From Trichoplax sp. H2 (lineage: Eukaryota; Placozoa; Uniplacotomia; Trichoplacea), in contig NOWV01000231.1 of assembly GCA_003344405.1 (NCBI GenBank), positions 38,603 through 102,602 of the forward strand: a stretch of DNA of 64,000 nucleotides, given 5' to 3'. Under the pieces are notes generated by a model. The model worked only from the letters and a program-made list of their open reading frames with translations, was not told where the DNA came from and did no database searches. Position 1 is the stretch's first letter. The number at the start of each line of letters is the position of its first letter. A program made the translations under genes and the position numbers. Shown one piece after another: positions 1-12,333 of this stretch.

Positions 1-1530
1 GGGTACAGTACAATGTACTGTAAATCATGACGAGTGGACTGAAACACTACTGTACTGTAGATACTGTACACTGTCGTTCCCGACCTCAAGGAATAACTGT
101 ACAGTACAGTGAACTACTGCACTGTACTGTACTTCCAATTGGGCCGTGATATTAATTGATTTATTAATATCATTCATAATTGACAATCATGATAATAATA
201 ATAAAAAAAAGATTTTTTTTTCTTCTCTTTTGCATACGATGTCATCGACAATCTACAGGATTCGGACTAATCTGCACCGTATGCGTTGGATAGACAGACG
301 GTACAGTACAGTACTGTATTCAGTTGAAAGTGGTTGGCCTGTGCCGTCAAACCAACCACAGACACGATGGGTAGACAAGGCAGATAGTCGACTGTGCAAA
401 GTACAAGTCTGCTGTAGCAGGCTAGCAGCTAATCAACTCACTGACAATATCTCTGCACGCTTGATCCCAATCCAAATAATATCCAAAATCTGAAGTTTGA
501 ATTGGGATAGGACCGATCTGATCCCAAATATTGAGGAATGTTGAATTATTTTATAGTGTACAGTACAATACTGATATAAGAGCCCAGTTGTATTGCACAG
601 TAATGGAATCTCATTGATCAATCGACGCTATTGCAAGTAATATCAGTATAAAAGAGATTCCTTTCGCAGCACATGCCTACTTGCTCAGCTGCGAATATGT
701 ACTAAAGCAACCGACATGTAGACAACAGGCTACCATTCAGTGGGCCACATACAGTACAGGTAAAAAGAAAAAAAACTCAACCTTTTTTTTTTCCATAAAT
801 TACTGTGTATTTCACTGAGAAGAGATCAGAATATAATTATTTCATTTTTAGTGATGCATGAAATAGAGCACAAGCGTCATTACCTAATTGGCGTGATACC
901 TAGCTCTCTTTTTTATTTCAGGCAGTAGTAGGCGACTTTTTGACCTTAAATTATTTATAGTTCACTTAATGAAATCGTAAGCTGCAATAAAAGCCATTTT
1001 CAATGGTTTGGTACAGTGCTGTACTGTATAGCTGACAAAGTCACGAGAATAGAATCAAAATAATAGTTCCAGCTGTTTATTTATTTTTCCTGTGTGCGCT
1101 GTGACACTGCCTACGCTGAGCGATGTTCTATATCGCTCAGTTCTATCGGCTTGCATTATTAGCTGGTAGCAAATAGAAAGGTAATAGAAAAGCTACTGTT
1201 TCCCCTCGTTATTTAGCCACATCATTAGGTTTCTTTTAGACTCCCAGTAGCTTTCTTTCTGGTGATATAATACAATGAAACCTAAATTTGAACATCGTCG
1301 ACTCCGCGTTTCTCCCCCTGCAGTCCTACACAACAGCAAATTCCAGTCAATAACCAACAGATTGACAGAGAGACTGACGGTAGCATCGTCACTACGGTGT
1401 ACAGTACCATGGATTGTCATACTAGTGTACTGTAAATGACTTGATCAATAACCCATCAGTTTACAGTACGGTACGGTACAGTGTACAGTATTTTGCAACA
1501 CGGCACTGTACTGTACTGTACTGTACGATG
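1..1530. repeat. Dispersed (ACTGT)n/(ACAGT)n pentamer microsatellite clusters
   Basis: Short runs of the pentamer ACTGT and its reverse complement occur near 1-150, 300-320, 1010-1030, 1395-1435 and 1460-1530. The two orientations are mixed, so the runs are rich in the palindrome GTAC and can fold on themselves. I see no convincing gene in this first 1.6 kb; the short open frames lack splice or homology support. The same pentamer recurs at 29.6-30.3 kb and more weakly at 57.7 and 58.4 kb. Confidence 0.75.
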
Positions 1531-1686
1531 GAACTGTAGACCAGCGTCATGACATAATGTTTCCAGTACCTGGAGACGCAGTACCCCGTGCTTGTCAGTT
1601 GTTTTACTATCCTGGTCAGGAACTACGTATACAAACTGTTGGAAAATTTCTGCCACTTCTCTTGGTTTTTTCCCCATAAACCGAAG

Positions 1687-4600
1687 ATGGTGAGTACTTT
1701 ATGTTTTAATAAGCTTATTAAATCCATTAATATATATATATAATCGATACCATCCATCACTACTTATGAGTAATCTTTTATAATTGGCGTAAAAATGACA
1801 TGAAAGTTATTACAAGAAAAGCTTGACTTCAAAATTTCTCCCTCTGTAAATAAATAGCATTCGTACTGTACTAATACAGGAGTAAGGCAAATGACATGAT
1901 TCGTATTATGAACTACCAAATTAATGAACTTCTGCTCATAAAATTATCCCTAACGTAGGATGCTAGTCCAATTATTTTCCGACCAGTACACTGATGATGA
2001 ACTAGAAGAGTTACAGTATAAATATCTTTCTACAAGAGACAAATATAGAAGCAATTAGTACAGTATGCAGTAATCAACAATTGAATTCACCGCGATAGGA
2101 GTAGCAATGGAGCATACCAAAGTAGAGGATGGATGAGCTTTCAATTTGTATCATTACCCATGACAGGAAAATGCAAAATGCTGTATGTTGGATTAATGGA
2201 TCAGCAGCAAAATACACCTTATTCTATGCCTAACCAAGAGCTACCCCTAATAGATAATCATGATAATTACTGTCTCATAAACAGCTAAATATTGCTTTAT
2301 TATACCTTTTTCTTTTAATAAGGTATAGCCGTTACATGGAAGGATAGCAATCTAGCTACTTTAGAAATTCATCAACGTGACACTGAACTACAAATATCAG
2401 AAACGACCTAACTACTGTTCTAAATATAGTCAAGAATAGTCGCTGATCAACCCGCTAGCAAAAGCAAAATACTTACTATACATGCTGAGCATTGACAATT
2501 ACTATTTTTTTTACATACTGTATCATATATCATACTTTATACTGATCGCAATGACGCATATACCCAGTATTCTACTGTAGAATTTCTATGCAATGATTCT
2601 CTCTTGATTATACACTATAGTGGTAGAGTATACTCTATTACAGTTTAATGGAGCTATTTATCACTGGAGCGTGCTTGTCGTATAATATTATTTACGTGTA
2701 TTTGTATCGTATGCGTATTCTACACTTGATGCTATGGATCACTCACATACGTGTAAGATAAGAATTTATCATGTCAAGGATATTGACAAAGTTTAAGATG
2801 ATAATGAATCAGTGAGTAATAGAAACGTTACGATCAAGCTAAAGTTTAAGATAATATTTAATATGGTATAGAAACGTTATGTTATATCAATGATGATGAT
2901 AAAGTTTAAAATGATATTCAATGTATAATAGAATAGAAACATTAAGATACGTATGATTTACCATGTTAATGATCATGTTAAAGTAAAAGATAATTATAAA
3001 CAATATATAATACAGACTGTTTTACTTATACTGTAATCTATAACCTACCAAGGATTATAAAAGTATAGTTAGCGTTCTACCAATTAATACAGTAATATGT
3101 GTACCCGATCCTGATACAGTTTTTACCATTTTTATTCCCTTTTTAAATACTAAAAACTAATTTTATATACCCTTTAATTTATCTCATGCAATGAAAGGCT
3201 CAAAACAATAGTACAGAGAAGAAAGAACACTTATTTAAAATTATCGTTGTGGGAAGCAAATTTACCGGAAAAACCAGTATCATCCGAAGATATGTTCACC
3301 AATACTTCAGTGAAAACTACAAAGCCACGGTAATATTACAACAAAGACTAGCTACTAATCTTTATTAATTAAACAATTTCAGCACCCCTGATCTATACCT
3401 TCCAATACCTCTAATTATATTATAGTAGATCCTTTTTTATTCACGTGCTTTCTGTTAGCTGTATTACGGTACAAGAAGTGTTCAATACTAAATGCATAAA
3501 CAATCATAAATTCATAGATTGGCGTGGACTTTGCACTGAAAGTTATTAATTGGGACGCAGAGACTGTAATAAAACTACAACTATGGGATATCGCAGGTAA
3601 GATTAGTCTAACCATTCAATTACTAAAATTTAGAACTCATATTTGTAACATTAATACTCAACGAAACCTACAGTATTATAACATTACACGTATATATCTT
3701 TTTATGAACTACTGAGTCGTGCGCTTATTTAAAATACGTTCCAGAAAATAGAATTATATCTGACTCAATCTGTCTTGTTTTTCTCTTTTACTTTTACGAT
3801 ATACGACAAAGGACAAGATAATTACGAAAAAATGACAAGGGTATATACGTGTATATTACCATTACTCAATTAGGAATAATTTCACTAACTAGACTCGCAA
3901 TATTTCTCTTACTTAAATTTTGATTTAATAACATAATACTTTATAGGTTTACTTTAAAGACGCCGTCGGTGCCGTTGTTGTTTATGACATAACCGATACG
4001 AAAACTTTTGAAAGTACTAAAAAGTGGAAAGATGATGTCGATAATAAAGTTTTTCTTCCCGATGGTTCCACCGTCCCTGTCGTTTTATTAGCAAACAAGG
4101 TTGTTAAAATAAGACAACATTAATACGAGCTGATGAGTATACTATATTATCATCTGTTGCATAGCAATTAAGTTTATCTTTCATAAAATATTGCAAGGAA
4201 TTATTTGAGCGTAACTCCGTAACATAGAATAAATTATTTTAATACCCTTTAATATGCATATAAACATTCTTTAATTTTACAATGATAGTGTGATAAAGCA
4301 AAGATCGGAGATCATAATGATCCAGAGTATCTCGACAAATTTATCCAGGACAATGGTTATATAAAATGGTTCGAAACCTCAGCTAAAACTAACGTAAATA
4401 TTGACAAAGCCTTTAGAAGTTTAGTAGAAGAGGTAAAGCATTTTTATAGCTATTTCATAAATTTCCTTTCTCTATTCTATAGCACGATATTATTTAGAAA
4501 TAATACCATATAGAATTTTTAAATATTCTCCTATATCTCATGATCCTAAGAATAATCTACGTTACCTATTAAGAATATAGAGTAACACTGTATATTTACG

Positions 4601-4917
4601 TAACTAAATATGTCCCCATAGATGCGCTGTTAATTTATATTTTTATCTATCTGTAATAGTAATTGCTTATATTTTCTATTCCTTTTTCTCATACATACTC
4701 GTAGAATTACGTTATTTCACATATTTTGTACATTGCAATTGAATATACACTATAATAACTAGGGATCAAAAAATTAACAAAATCCTTTAATGTATAATGA
4801 TAGATCTACGAAAAATCGACTAAATTTGACGGGAAAGAGACTGCAGATCCTGAACGGGTCAATCTTAATAATACTAACGAGAAAGAAGGAACTAAATCTA
4901 GTTCATGCTGTTTCTAA
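1687..4917 (+). CDS. Rab32-like small GTPase, array copy A (intact)
   Basis: Predicted membrane-trafficking Rab GTPase of the Rab32/38 type. Seven exons join in phase: 1687-1689 (ATG only), 3198-3329, 3518-3596, 3812-3840, 3947-4099, 4289-4432 and 4804-4917, giving 217 aa. Visible motifs are the P-loop GSKFTGKTS, the switch I threonine before IGVDFALKV, WDIAGQ in switch II, NKCD for guanine and ETSAK. The C-terminus SSSCCF has two cysteines suited to prenylation, but with one residue after them. Switch II reads GQDNYEKMTR where typical Rabs have GQERFGNMTR, so effector or GAP binding probably differs. The start was chosen because an in-frame stop lies just before exon 2 (3192-3194), and copies A and B share an ATG followed directly by a GT donor. 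Family is certain; exact role is unknown. Confidence 0.88.
2790..3010. repeat. Degenerate tandem repeat in intron 1 of copy A
   Basis: Four imperfect units of about 50-80 bp begin with AAAGTTTAAGAT-like sequence near 2790, 2842, 2902 and 2980, each followed by a TAATAGAAACGTTA-like part. Single related segments sit at the same place in copy B (about 8890) and copy C (about 12810), so the expansion happened in copy A after duplication. Confidence 0.6.
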
Positions 4918-6599
4918 TTTTATTAATTTACTGCTACTAAGAAAAAACAAAACAAAATGAAGTTATATAATCGAATATATTGCTCACTGATAATGATGCA
5001 TACGTGTTTAGCCAATAATTATAGTATAACATTAAAATTGTATACATATACCATCAGTGTTGACCTGCTTAGTCATTAGTTACCTTAAACATAAAATATT
5101 AGGAACCTGTAATACTTGATAGAAATAACCTTTTTTTATACATAATACTGAAAACACGATTACTGTCAATTCTGATATCTTTTTCAAATTCTTAGTACCG
5201 GTATCAGATAACGATGTATCTACCACATTTTATCACAGAAGTTAAGTTAATTTCGTTTCTAGAGCACATGTTGCAATTGAACAAAATTTTAAAATCCAAT
5301 TTATAATTGAAATTCTAGGTATTTTACTGTATAACGTATTAGCGATCTTTAAATTGTATAGTTAATAAATGTGATGCTTGTCAGCATTATTCATTGTATC
5401 ATGACTTACTCATCATGATCTTATTTGTTTGATTGATGTATATTGTATCCTGATTGACTAAACTGATACAAATAAACAAAATTTTTTTATTGATATACGT
5501 AATTGATTGCTTCCATTAGAAAGTTTAGGAAATATTTGCATTAGATAGCGAATCCTTATGGTCGGCAATCAGTATACACTATGCGATCTAGCTTTTGTGA
5601 ACAGTACAACAACAATAAATACGAGGATAAGTGGGATAATTACAACAATTACTACAATTTTATGACCTTAACGGCAAAATGTAATCGATATATCCCATTG
5701 ATAAATATAGTAATTGATTATAATGGAGATCGTTGTATGCTAGTCAGAGTGCTCAGACTAGTATGAATATTTTTGAAATCAGATCCGCTATTCAATAGTT
5801 TATACTGTATAAGCAAAGTATTGTTCTCTCATAGTAGGTAAAAGCATATCTTGCCAACAATTTAAAGTGCTTTGCTCATAAAGAAATACATCAATTCCTT
5901 ATCCAGGGAGACTTTGATTAGATAACAATGACGATTATTATATTATAATTATGCATTAAAGCCTTCAAATATGTGTAAAACCATGACATTACATAAATCG
6001 TTAATAAAGGCTCTCATTACAAGCAGATATAATTTGCATGTGTATATACAGTAAGCATATCTTTAGATATACAGTATTACGATACACTACAGCATAAAAC
6101 TCGACATATTACTGAAATTCTTTAATTACGCATGAAGATAGATTGCAAATTTGTCTATAGGTATATTAATCTTGCCCGTTGTAATTGATCGTAGAATTTA
6201 AATGTTATACCTTACTATCATCAATATATCGAAAAATTGATTTCTTTGTATCTACCACTTATAATTATAATATACAGTACATTGCCATTCAGTAGGTCAT
6301 GAATAATGTTTGTAATACTGTATGCTGTATATGACCATGAAGTAGATCATTAATACTGTTTATATCATTACTAGTGCCATTAACAGGTGTGTTAATTGCC
6401 CAACAGTAACAAGCCGGTAACTACAAGTGGATGCGTTTAATACTATACGGAGTATAATAACGATTTACCTCATATCAAATAAACTGATACAATACATGAT
6501 ACAGGGAATAAGATCAAATTCGCTAATTAGCAAGTAAGGGATAAAACGACCAAAAATAGATTGCAAATATACGGTAATACAGTAACATCGAGTTATAGT
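4918..6599. other. Intergenic, downstream of Rab32-like copy A
   Basis: I see no gene here. A segment near 5395-5500 (CATGACTTACTCATCATGATC, then GATTGATGTATATTGTATCC) recurs after copy B (about 11305-11420), after copy C (about 15955-16040) and at about 17210-17340, marking the 3' flank of the duplicated unit. AATAAA-like signals occur in this block (for example AATAAAC near 5472). Confidence 0.6.
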
Positions 6600-7272
6600 C
6601 AGATCCGATGTATCCGATGCATATATCAACACAAAATCATTACTTGCAATTTCTTTTTATATAAAGTGTCAACATATAGTTGATAACTCCTATACAGTAA
6701 TAGTTGCGATGAAATGATCGATTTGAATAATCTACGCAAAGTATACTAGGGTCATCCTTACTGTGCTACTTACAGACCTGATATATCCAATGCATAGATC
6801 GACATAAAACCGTTTACTTACAATTTTTTATATAATGCATCAATATATAGTATAATAACTCTTCTATATTACAACGAAATGACCGATTTGAATAATTTAT
6901 GCAAAATATACTGAAGTTATCATTACCGTACTTGCAGACCCAATGTATCCGATGTATAAAAGGACATAAAATCATTTACTTACAAACTTCTTTATATAAG
7001 GTGTCAATATATATAGTATCATAACTCTTCTATATTACGACGAAATAACTGATTTGAATAATTTATGCAAAGTATACTAGGGCCATCATTTTACGTGTCA
7101 CTTGCAGACCCAATGTATCCGATACATAGATCGACATAAAATCGTTTAATTACAATCTTATTTTATATAAGGTATCAATATATAGTATAATAACTCTTCT
7201 ATATTATGACGAAATGACCGATTTGAATAATTTATGCAAAGTATACTTTGGTCATAATTACTGTGCTACTTG
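6600..7272. repeat. Four tandem copies of a ~162-173 bp repeat upstream of copy B
   Basis: Units start with CAGA(C/T)CC..TGTATCCGATG at 6600, 6773, 6935 and 7105 and end at 7272. Each contains GACCGATTTGAATAATTTATGCAAAGTATACT. Diverged single pieces of the unit lie at about 11800 and at 16690-16920, i.e. at the 5' flanks of later units in the Rab array. The block ends about 300 bp before the copy B start codon. Confidence 0.8.
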
Positions 7273-7581
7273 CAGTCATTTTGACCTTAAGAGAGTTAGT
7301 AGATTTGATTTTGCACAGTATACTATAGTATAGTTACTGCATTGATGTTCTATACTGCATTGGCTATCGCATACTGTTGCTAGTACTTGACATAGATTTA
7401 CAATTGTACATTGTACAGGCTAGTGTTTACCAGTGACGTCAGGAATTATGGTGCGTATACAGTAGTAAACAAATTCCCTTTACCATCAGTTGTATGAGAT
7501 ATGTTACATATTTAACTAGCTGTTGGCCTATTACAACTACGTGTTCGCCATATTATCTTCCTCTCTCCATAAGAAATAAAG

Positions 7582-10500
7582 ATGGTAAGTAATTATAAGG
7601 TTGTTGCTGACTTGTTTCGTCAACCGAATTTATACTCGTATAATCGATATCTGCATCATTGTTGATGAGTAATTTTATATAATTTGCTGAAAAGATTATA
7701 CAAGAAAAGCCTGACTCTATAATCGTTACGCTGTCAATAACACGATCCAATATGATATCTTTGCCTACTTAGTATAAACGAAATGGTATAAACTACGAAA
7801 TGAAATTAACTACAAGTTAACGAACTTGTGATTTGTTACGTAGGACGGTATAAGCGATTTCTGCCAAACAATAATTCTAATAATGATTGAATTGAGACGG
7901 TTTACATACGTAAATAATTAATCTATATTAACTATATACTAACTTTAAGTAATCAATCTGTGGCAATTCATCGTTCCGATGAAGTATTCGCGTAGTGATT
8001 TTGCGGTATACGAGTAAAAATTAACCATCACTGATTATTCGATGAAGTAAAAAAAGATAGTAGTAATTTCTGACACTGTAAAAATATCTGATCCTCGTCG
8101 ATATACAGTGTGGTTAGCTAGTGAAAGTATCTCGATCAGATTATAATAATAGGCTTATACAGCTAATTATAATTAATGAATAGAAAAAGAGATTGACTTG
8201 ATATACTTCCTTATTACAATGTAAGAATACCAATCAAATGATGCAATATACTTCCTTAATAAAATATAAGTACAGTAAGCCAAATACTTGCGGGTTTCAA
8301 TGGTAATAAACTCCTTTACTCGTCTTATGTACTATCCAAAAAGCCAATAGTCAACTAATAGTTTAGTATTTAGGCCAAGTACTGTAATAGAAGCAATAAA
8401 GATTAATTTACTAGCACCCAAGCAAACAGTTTTAACTACATGTTTACTGTTTATACAGTACCTTAAATACTATATCGAACGCCATATTTCATACTCATCT
8501 TAGTGATATTTTGCAGATGATTTCTATATCAAACTTTATCATGCATATAATTATAATTAATTAGACTCTCATCCTAACTCGGTTTCAGCAAGACAGTAAT
8601 CATACAAGTACATCATATGTATGTTACATAACAAACATAATCCTTTCTCATGCTGATATACGCGTATTTTACTACAGCTTTACTTATAACTGAAAACCTT
8701 CATTTCATCTATAAGTACTTTACGGCATTTACAAGAAATCATAGGTACACAACTATAGCTTATAAATTGTGATGATATTGCACTTTTATGAACATCCACT
8801 ACTTATTCTTCGTTATATTTATTACTCAAACATATGTTAAGATGCAATTTATCATGCTACATGAATCATTGATCACAGTAAAATGGAAAAAGTTAAAGAT
8901 GACAATCAATAATAGAGTCGCTAACTTATGGATTTTTAAAATTTATAAGTAAATAGATATCCTTCTTTGTACAATCTAATTACGTGCGTATTTATTTTAT
9001 TTTATTTACTTATCGTTAACAATCAATTTAAAAATTAAATGCTACATTATAATTACGTATGCTTGGATATATCTTAAACTATTAAAGGCACAAAAAAATA
9101 ATCCCGTGGCGACGAAAGAACATTCATTTAAATTTATCATTGTCGGGAAAAACCATACAGGAAAAAGTAGCATCATACGAAGATATGTTAATGGATTATT
9201 TACTGACTACTACAAAATTACGGTAAGTTTTATACGCTAACTGAAATTAATCAGTGAAGAAAGATCATCTAAACATACTTAATTAGTAAAATCAATTAAA
9301 TAAACTTGTTCATACTTTCTGGTATTTCCAATCACCAATAGATCCTTTAGTCACATTCCGTTAGTTACACGATGTAGTCTTCTAGACGTAGCGCTCAATA
9401 CTAAATGTTGAATTATCTAAAATTCATAGATGGGAGTTGATTTTGCTCTGAAAGTTATTAATTGGGACGCGAAGACTTCAATAAAATTACAGTTATGGGA
9501 TGTCCAAGGTAATACAAGATTCATTATTGAGCTATTGAATCATTCATTTTAATGCTCATATTGACAATACTTACCAAGTATGAAATACAACTTTTACGAC
9601 AGTTCATATATTATATAGAATCTTATTCATTAGCTTTGGAATGCATAGGTACATTAACAGCGAATACTACATTAGCAATGTTAACAGTTAAAAGCATAAG
9701 TTTACAAGAGCTATAACTGATTGAAATCGCCTTTATTTTTCATCTATGATATTCAAAAAGGACAAGACTTCAACGAAAAGATGACACATGTAAATATCAT
9801 CATAGCAATACGAACGTAGCATCATTCTGAATAAATGCTACTAATTTCACCTATTAAATCCACAGTGTTTCTCTAATGTAGACTTCTAATTCAACAACTG
9901 TATAGGTCTACTTCAAGGATGCTGTAGGTGCCTTTGTTGTTTATGACGTAACTGATGTAAAAACTTTTGAAAGTACCAAAATGTGGAAAGAAGATATTGA
10001 TAAGAAAGTTTTCCTTCCTGATGGTTGTAAGATCCCAGTAGTTTTATTGGCAAACAAGGTTATCACAAATAGGAGTATATTCATACAATCTGATGAGTTT
10101 ATTAATCTCTGTATTACAATAATTAAACTTATATTCTAAAAGCATTGCAAAGCTATTTCAGGATTAAAAAAGAAATTATTTAAATGAGTATCGAAATATT
10201 TATACATGTATGAATATTTCTTAATTTTACTGTGATAGTGTGATAAAGCGAAGGTTGGAAATCATAACAGTCCGGAATATCTCGACAATTATATCCAAGA
10301 CAATGGTTATATAAAATGGTTCGAAACATCAGCAAAGACTGGTATAAATATTGATAAAGCCTTTAGAAGCTTAGTAGAAGAGGTAAAACATCATTACAGT
10401 CATTCTATCAATTCTACTTATTTGTAGCAATTGCCTAGAAATAATAACAACTTTTAAATATATTACCTAAATTTCGTAATGCAAATCCTAGAAATGGTAC

Positions 10501-10821
10501 TTAATAAAAATATGTGACACTATACCTTTATATGTAACTAGGGGTACACTCATACATACGAAGATGATTTAAATTTTTATTAATTTTCAATGGCAATTAC
10601 TTATTTCTGTTTGTGTTTCTTTTTATATAATACCGCGTTACCTCTATACGTAATGACAAAGTTATAATGAAGGATCAAAAATTCACTAATATGTTATTTG
10701 CTTGTAATAGGTCTATGAAAGTTCTGATAAATCCGATAAAAAAGAAACAACAGATACTGAGAATATCAAACTTAATGATACTAGCGAGAAAGACGTAACT
10801 AAATCCAGCTGCTGTTTTTAA
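7582..10821 (+). CDS. Rab32-like small GTPase, array copy B (intact)
   Basis: Tandem paralogue of copy A with the same seven-exon structure: 7582-7584 (ATG only), 9088-9222, 9430-9508, 9761-9789, 9906-10058, 10239-10382 and 10711-10821, again 217 aa. The P-loop is GKNHTGKSS, switch I threonine precedes MGVDFALKV, switch II is WDVQGQDFNEKMTH, then LLANKCDK and ETSAK. The tail ends SSCCF with paired cysteines. The usual alanine of the WDxAG motif is glutamine here, and the RFGNMTR part of switch II is not conserved, so nucleotide cycling or partners may differ from Rab32. All exon junctions are canonical and the frame is open throughout. Function beyond Rab-type GTPase is unknown. Confidence 0.87.
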
Positions 10822-12333
10822 ACTTTATTAATTTGCTAGTATAGTATTACAGAATTGATTAAAAATTGCGCAATGGGTTATATCTCGTAGTAATGACGAT
10901 ATTTACATTTTTAGCGTTAATTACATTATAACTTAAAAATTGTTTTCATATATTAACATATATTTTTCTTTACTAGTTATTTTAAATACTGAATTAATTT
11001 GTAATAGTAGAATGAAATAGTCTTTTATTATAAATAAGAATATTGAAAACCTTAATGATTAGCAACTTTGATATCTATTCGATTCCTAGCTATCAAATAG
11101 TGATATATCTATCACACTAATTACTGAAAAACTAAATTAATTTCGTTTACAAAAGAATATATATTTCATGATTAGCAAAATCATATAATGAGGTTTGTAA
11201 TCTAGATCTTAAATATCTACTGTAGAACATTTTAAAGATCCATAAACTTTATAGTTAACAATCATATCGCTTATCTAGTTCATACATATATATGTATTTA
11301 CTGCATCATGAACTCACTCATCGTAATCTCAAAAAAATTTTCTTTCTTTGGTTGATGTATGCTATATCCTGATTGACTAAATGAATATAAATAAATAAGC
11401 TTTTTTGATATAGCTAATTTTCTCCATACATTAAGAAATCGTCGCATTTATATACGAATTACAATATTGCTATTTAAGATTAGTGTACATCCTAACATCT
11501 GTGAACGGTTTAACAATAAACTCGACGATAGTTGATATCATTAAAGCAATTACTATAATTTTAGGATCTTAAACAATAATGTAACATATTTACAGTCGAT
11601 GCATACCATTAAATTAATAGACTAAATTCCGTCGAGAATTATGATTAAGACTTTATATCGAACAAAAATTAATCTTTTTATTGGAAAATCAAGTAACATT
11701 AAATGCACTAATAATTGGATACTTTTATCCACTAATATCAGGGGAAAACTCCTACTATAAAATCTTCTTTTGTTACGAAGATTAACCAAGTAGATAATTG
11801 CAAGCAAAGTACACTTAGGTCATACACTTTGTGTTTTTTTACCGTAAGATGGGCGAACTTGATTTTGCATTACGTTCCTTTGTACAGCTATTATATCATT
11901 ATTATGATTATTGGCATACCTCAGCAGGGACTACTAATGTCCCTGACCTCAGTATAAGTGTAGATATGAATATTGCTGCCCTATACTGCATTAGCAATCA
12001 CACTATAGGAAATATTATGCTGTTATTAGTTAGTTTAACCTGTACAAATGAGTATATATGCGTATATAGTATACGGGCTAGTAATTACCAGTAAAATCAG
12101 GTGCCACGGTGCTTGAAGCAGGGACTACTTAGTAAGAACGGTAATCCCTGTTATAACGGTGACTACTAAAAAAGTCGCTTTCTTTTATTACAGTAGCCCC
12201 TACTTATAGACAGTAGATAATATTCAAGTATAATAGATTCTTTTACTAGTAGTTTGTTAAATACTACTTAAACTAAACATCTGGATTGCTATGAACCGCT
12301 TACTACTTTTCTTTCCTCTCTCTACTGAAATAG
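10822..12333. other. Intergenic between copies B and C
   Basis: No gene is supported. The stretch carries the shared 3' flank of the array unit (about 11305-11420) followed by the shared 5' flank (about 11800-12330), including a CTTGATTTTGCA block that also occurs near 7300, 16760 and 16960. The open frame at 11831-12094 lies in this duplicated flank and is not conserved as protein. Confidence 0.55.

Noticed and set aside
664-685. TTCGCAGCACATGCCTAC resembling the start of U6 snRNA
   Set aside because: Similarity stops after about 12 bases; the rest of the snRNA is absent.
1456-1677. 73-codon minus-strand open frame MGKKPREVAEIFQQ
   Set aside because: No recognisable product, no splice partners, and half of it is pentamer repeat.
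3191-3193. ATG just upstream of Rab copy A exon 2 as start codon
   Set aside because: It is out of frame with the GTPase and meets a stop within seven codons; the reading frame has a stop at 3192-3194 that needs an upstream exon.
11831-12094. 87-codon open frame upstream of Rab copy C
   Set aside because: It lies in the duplicated 5' flank of the array; the related flanks of other units do not keep the frame.
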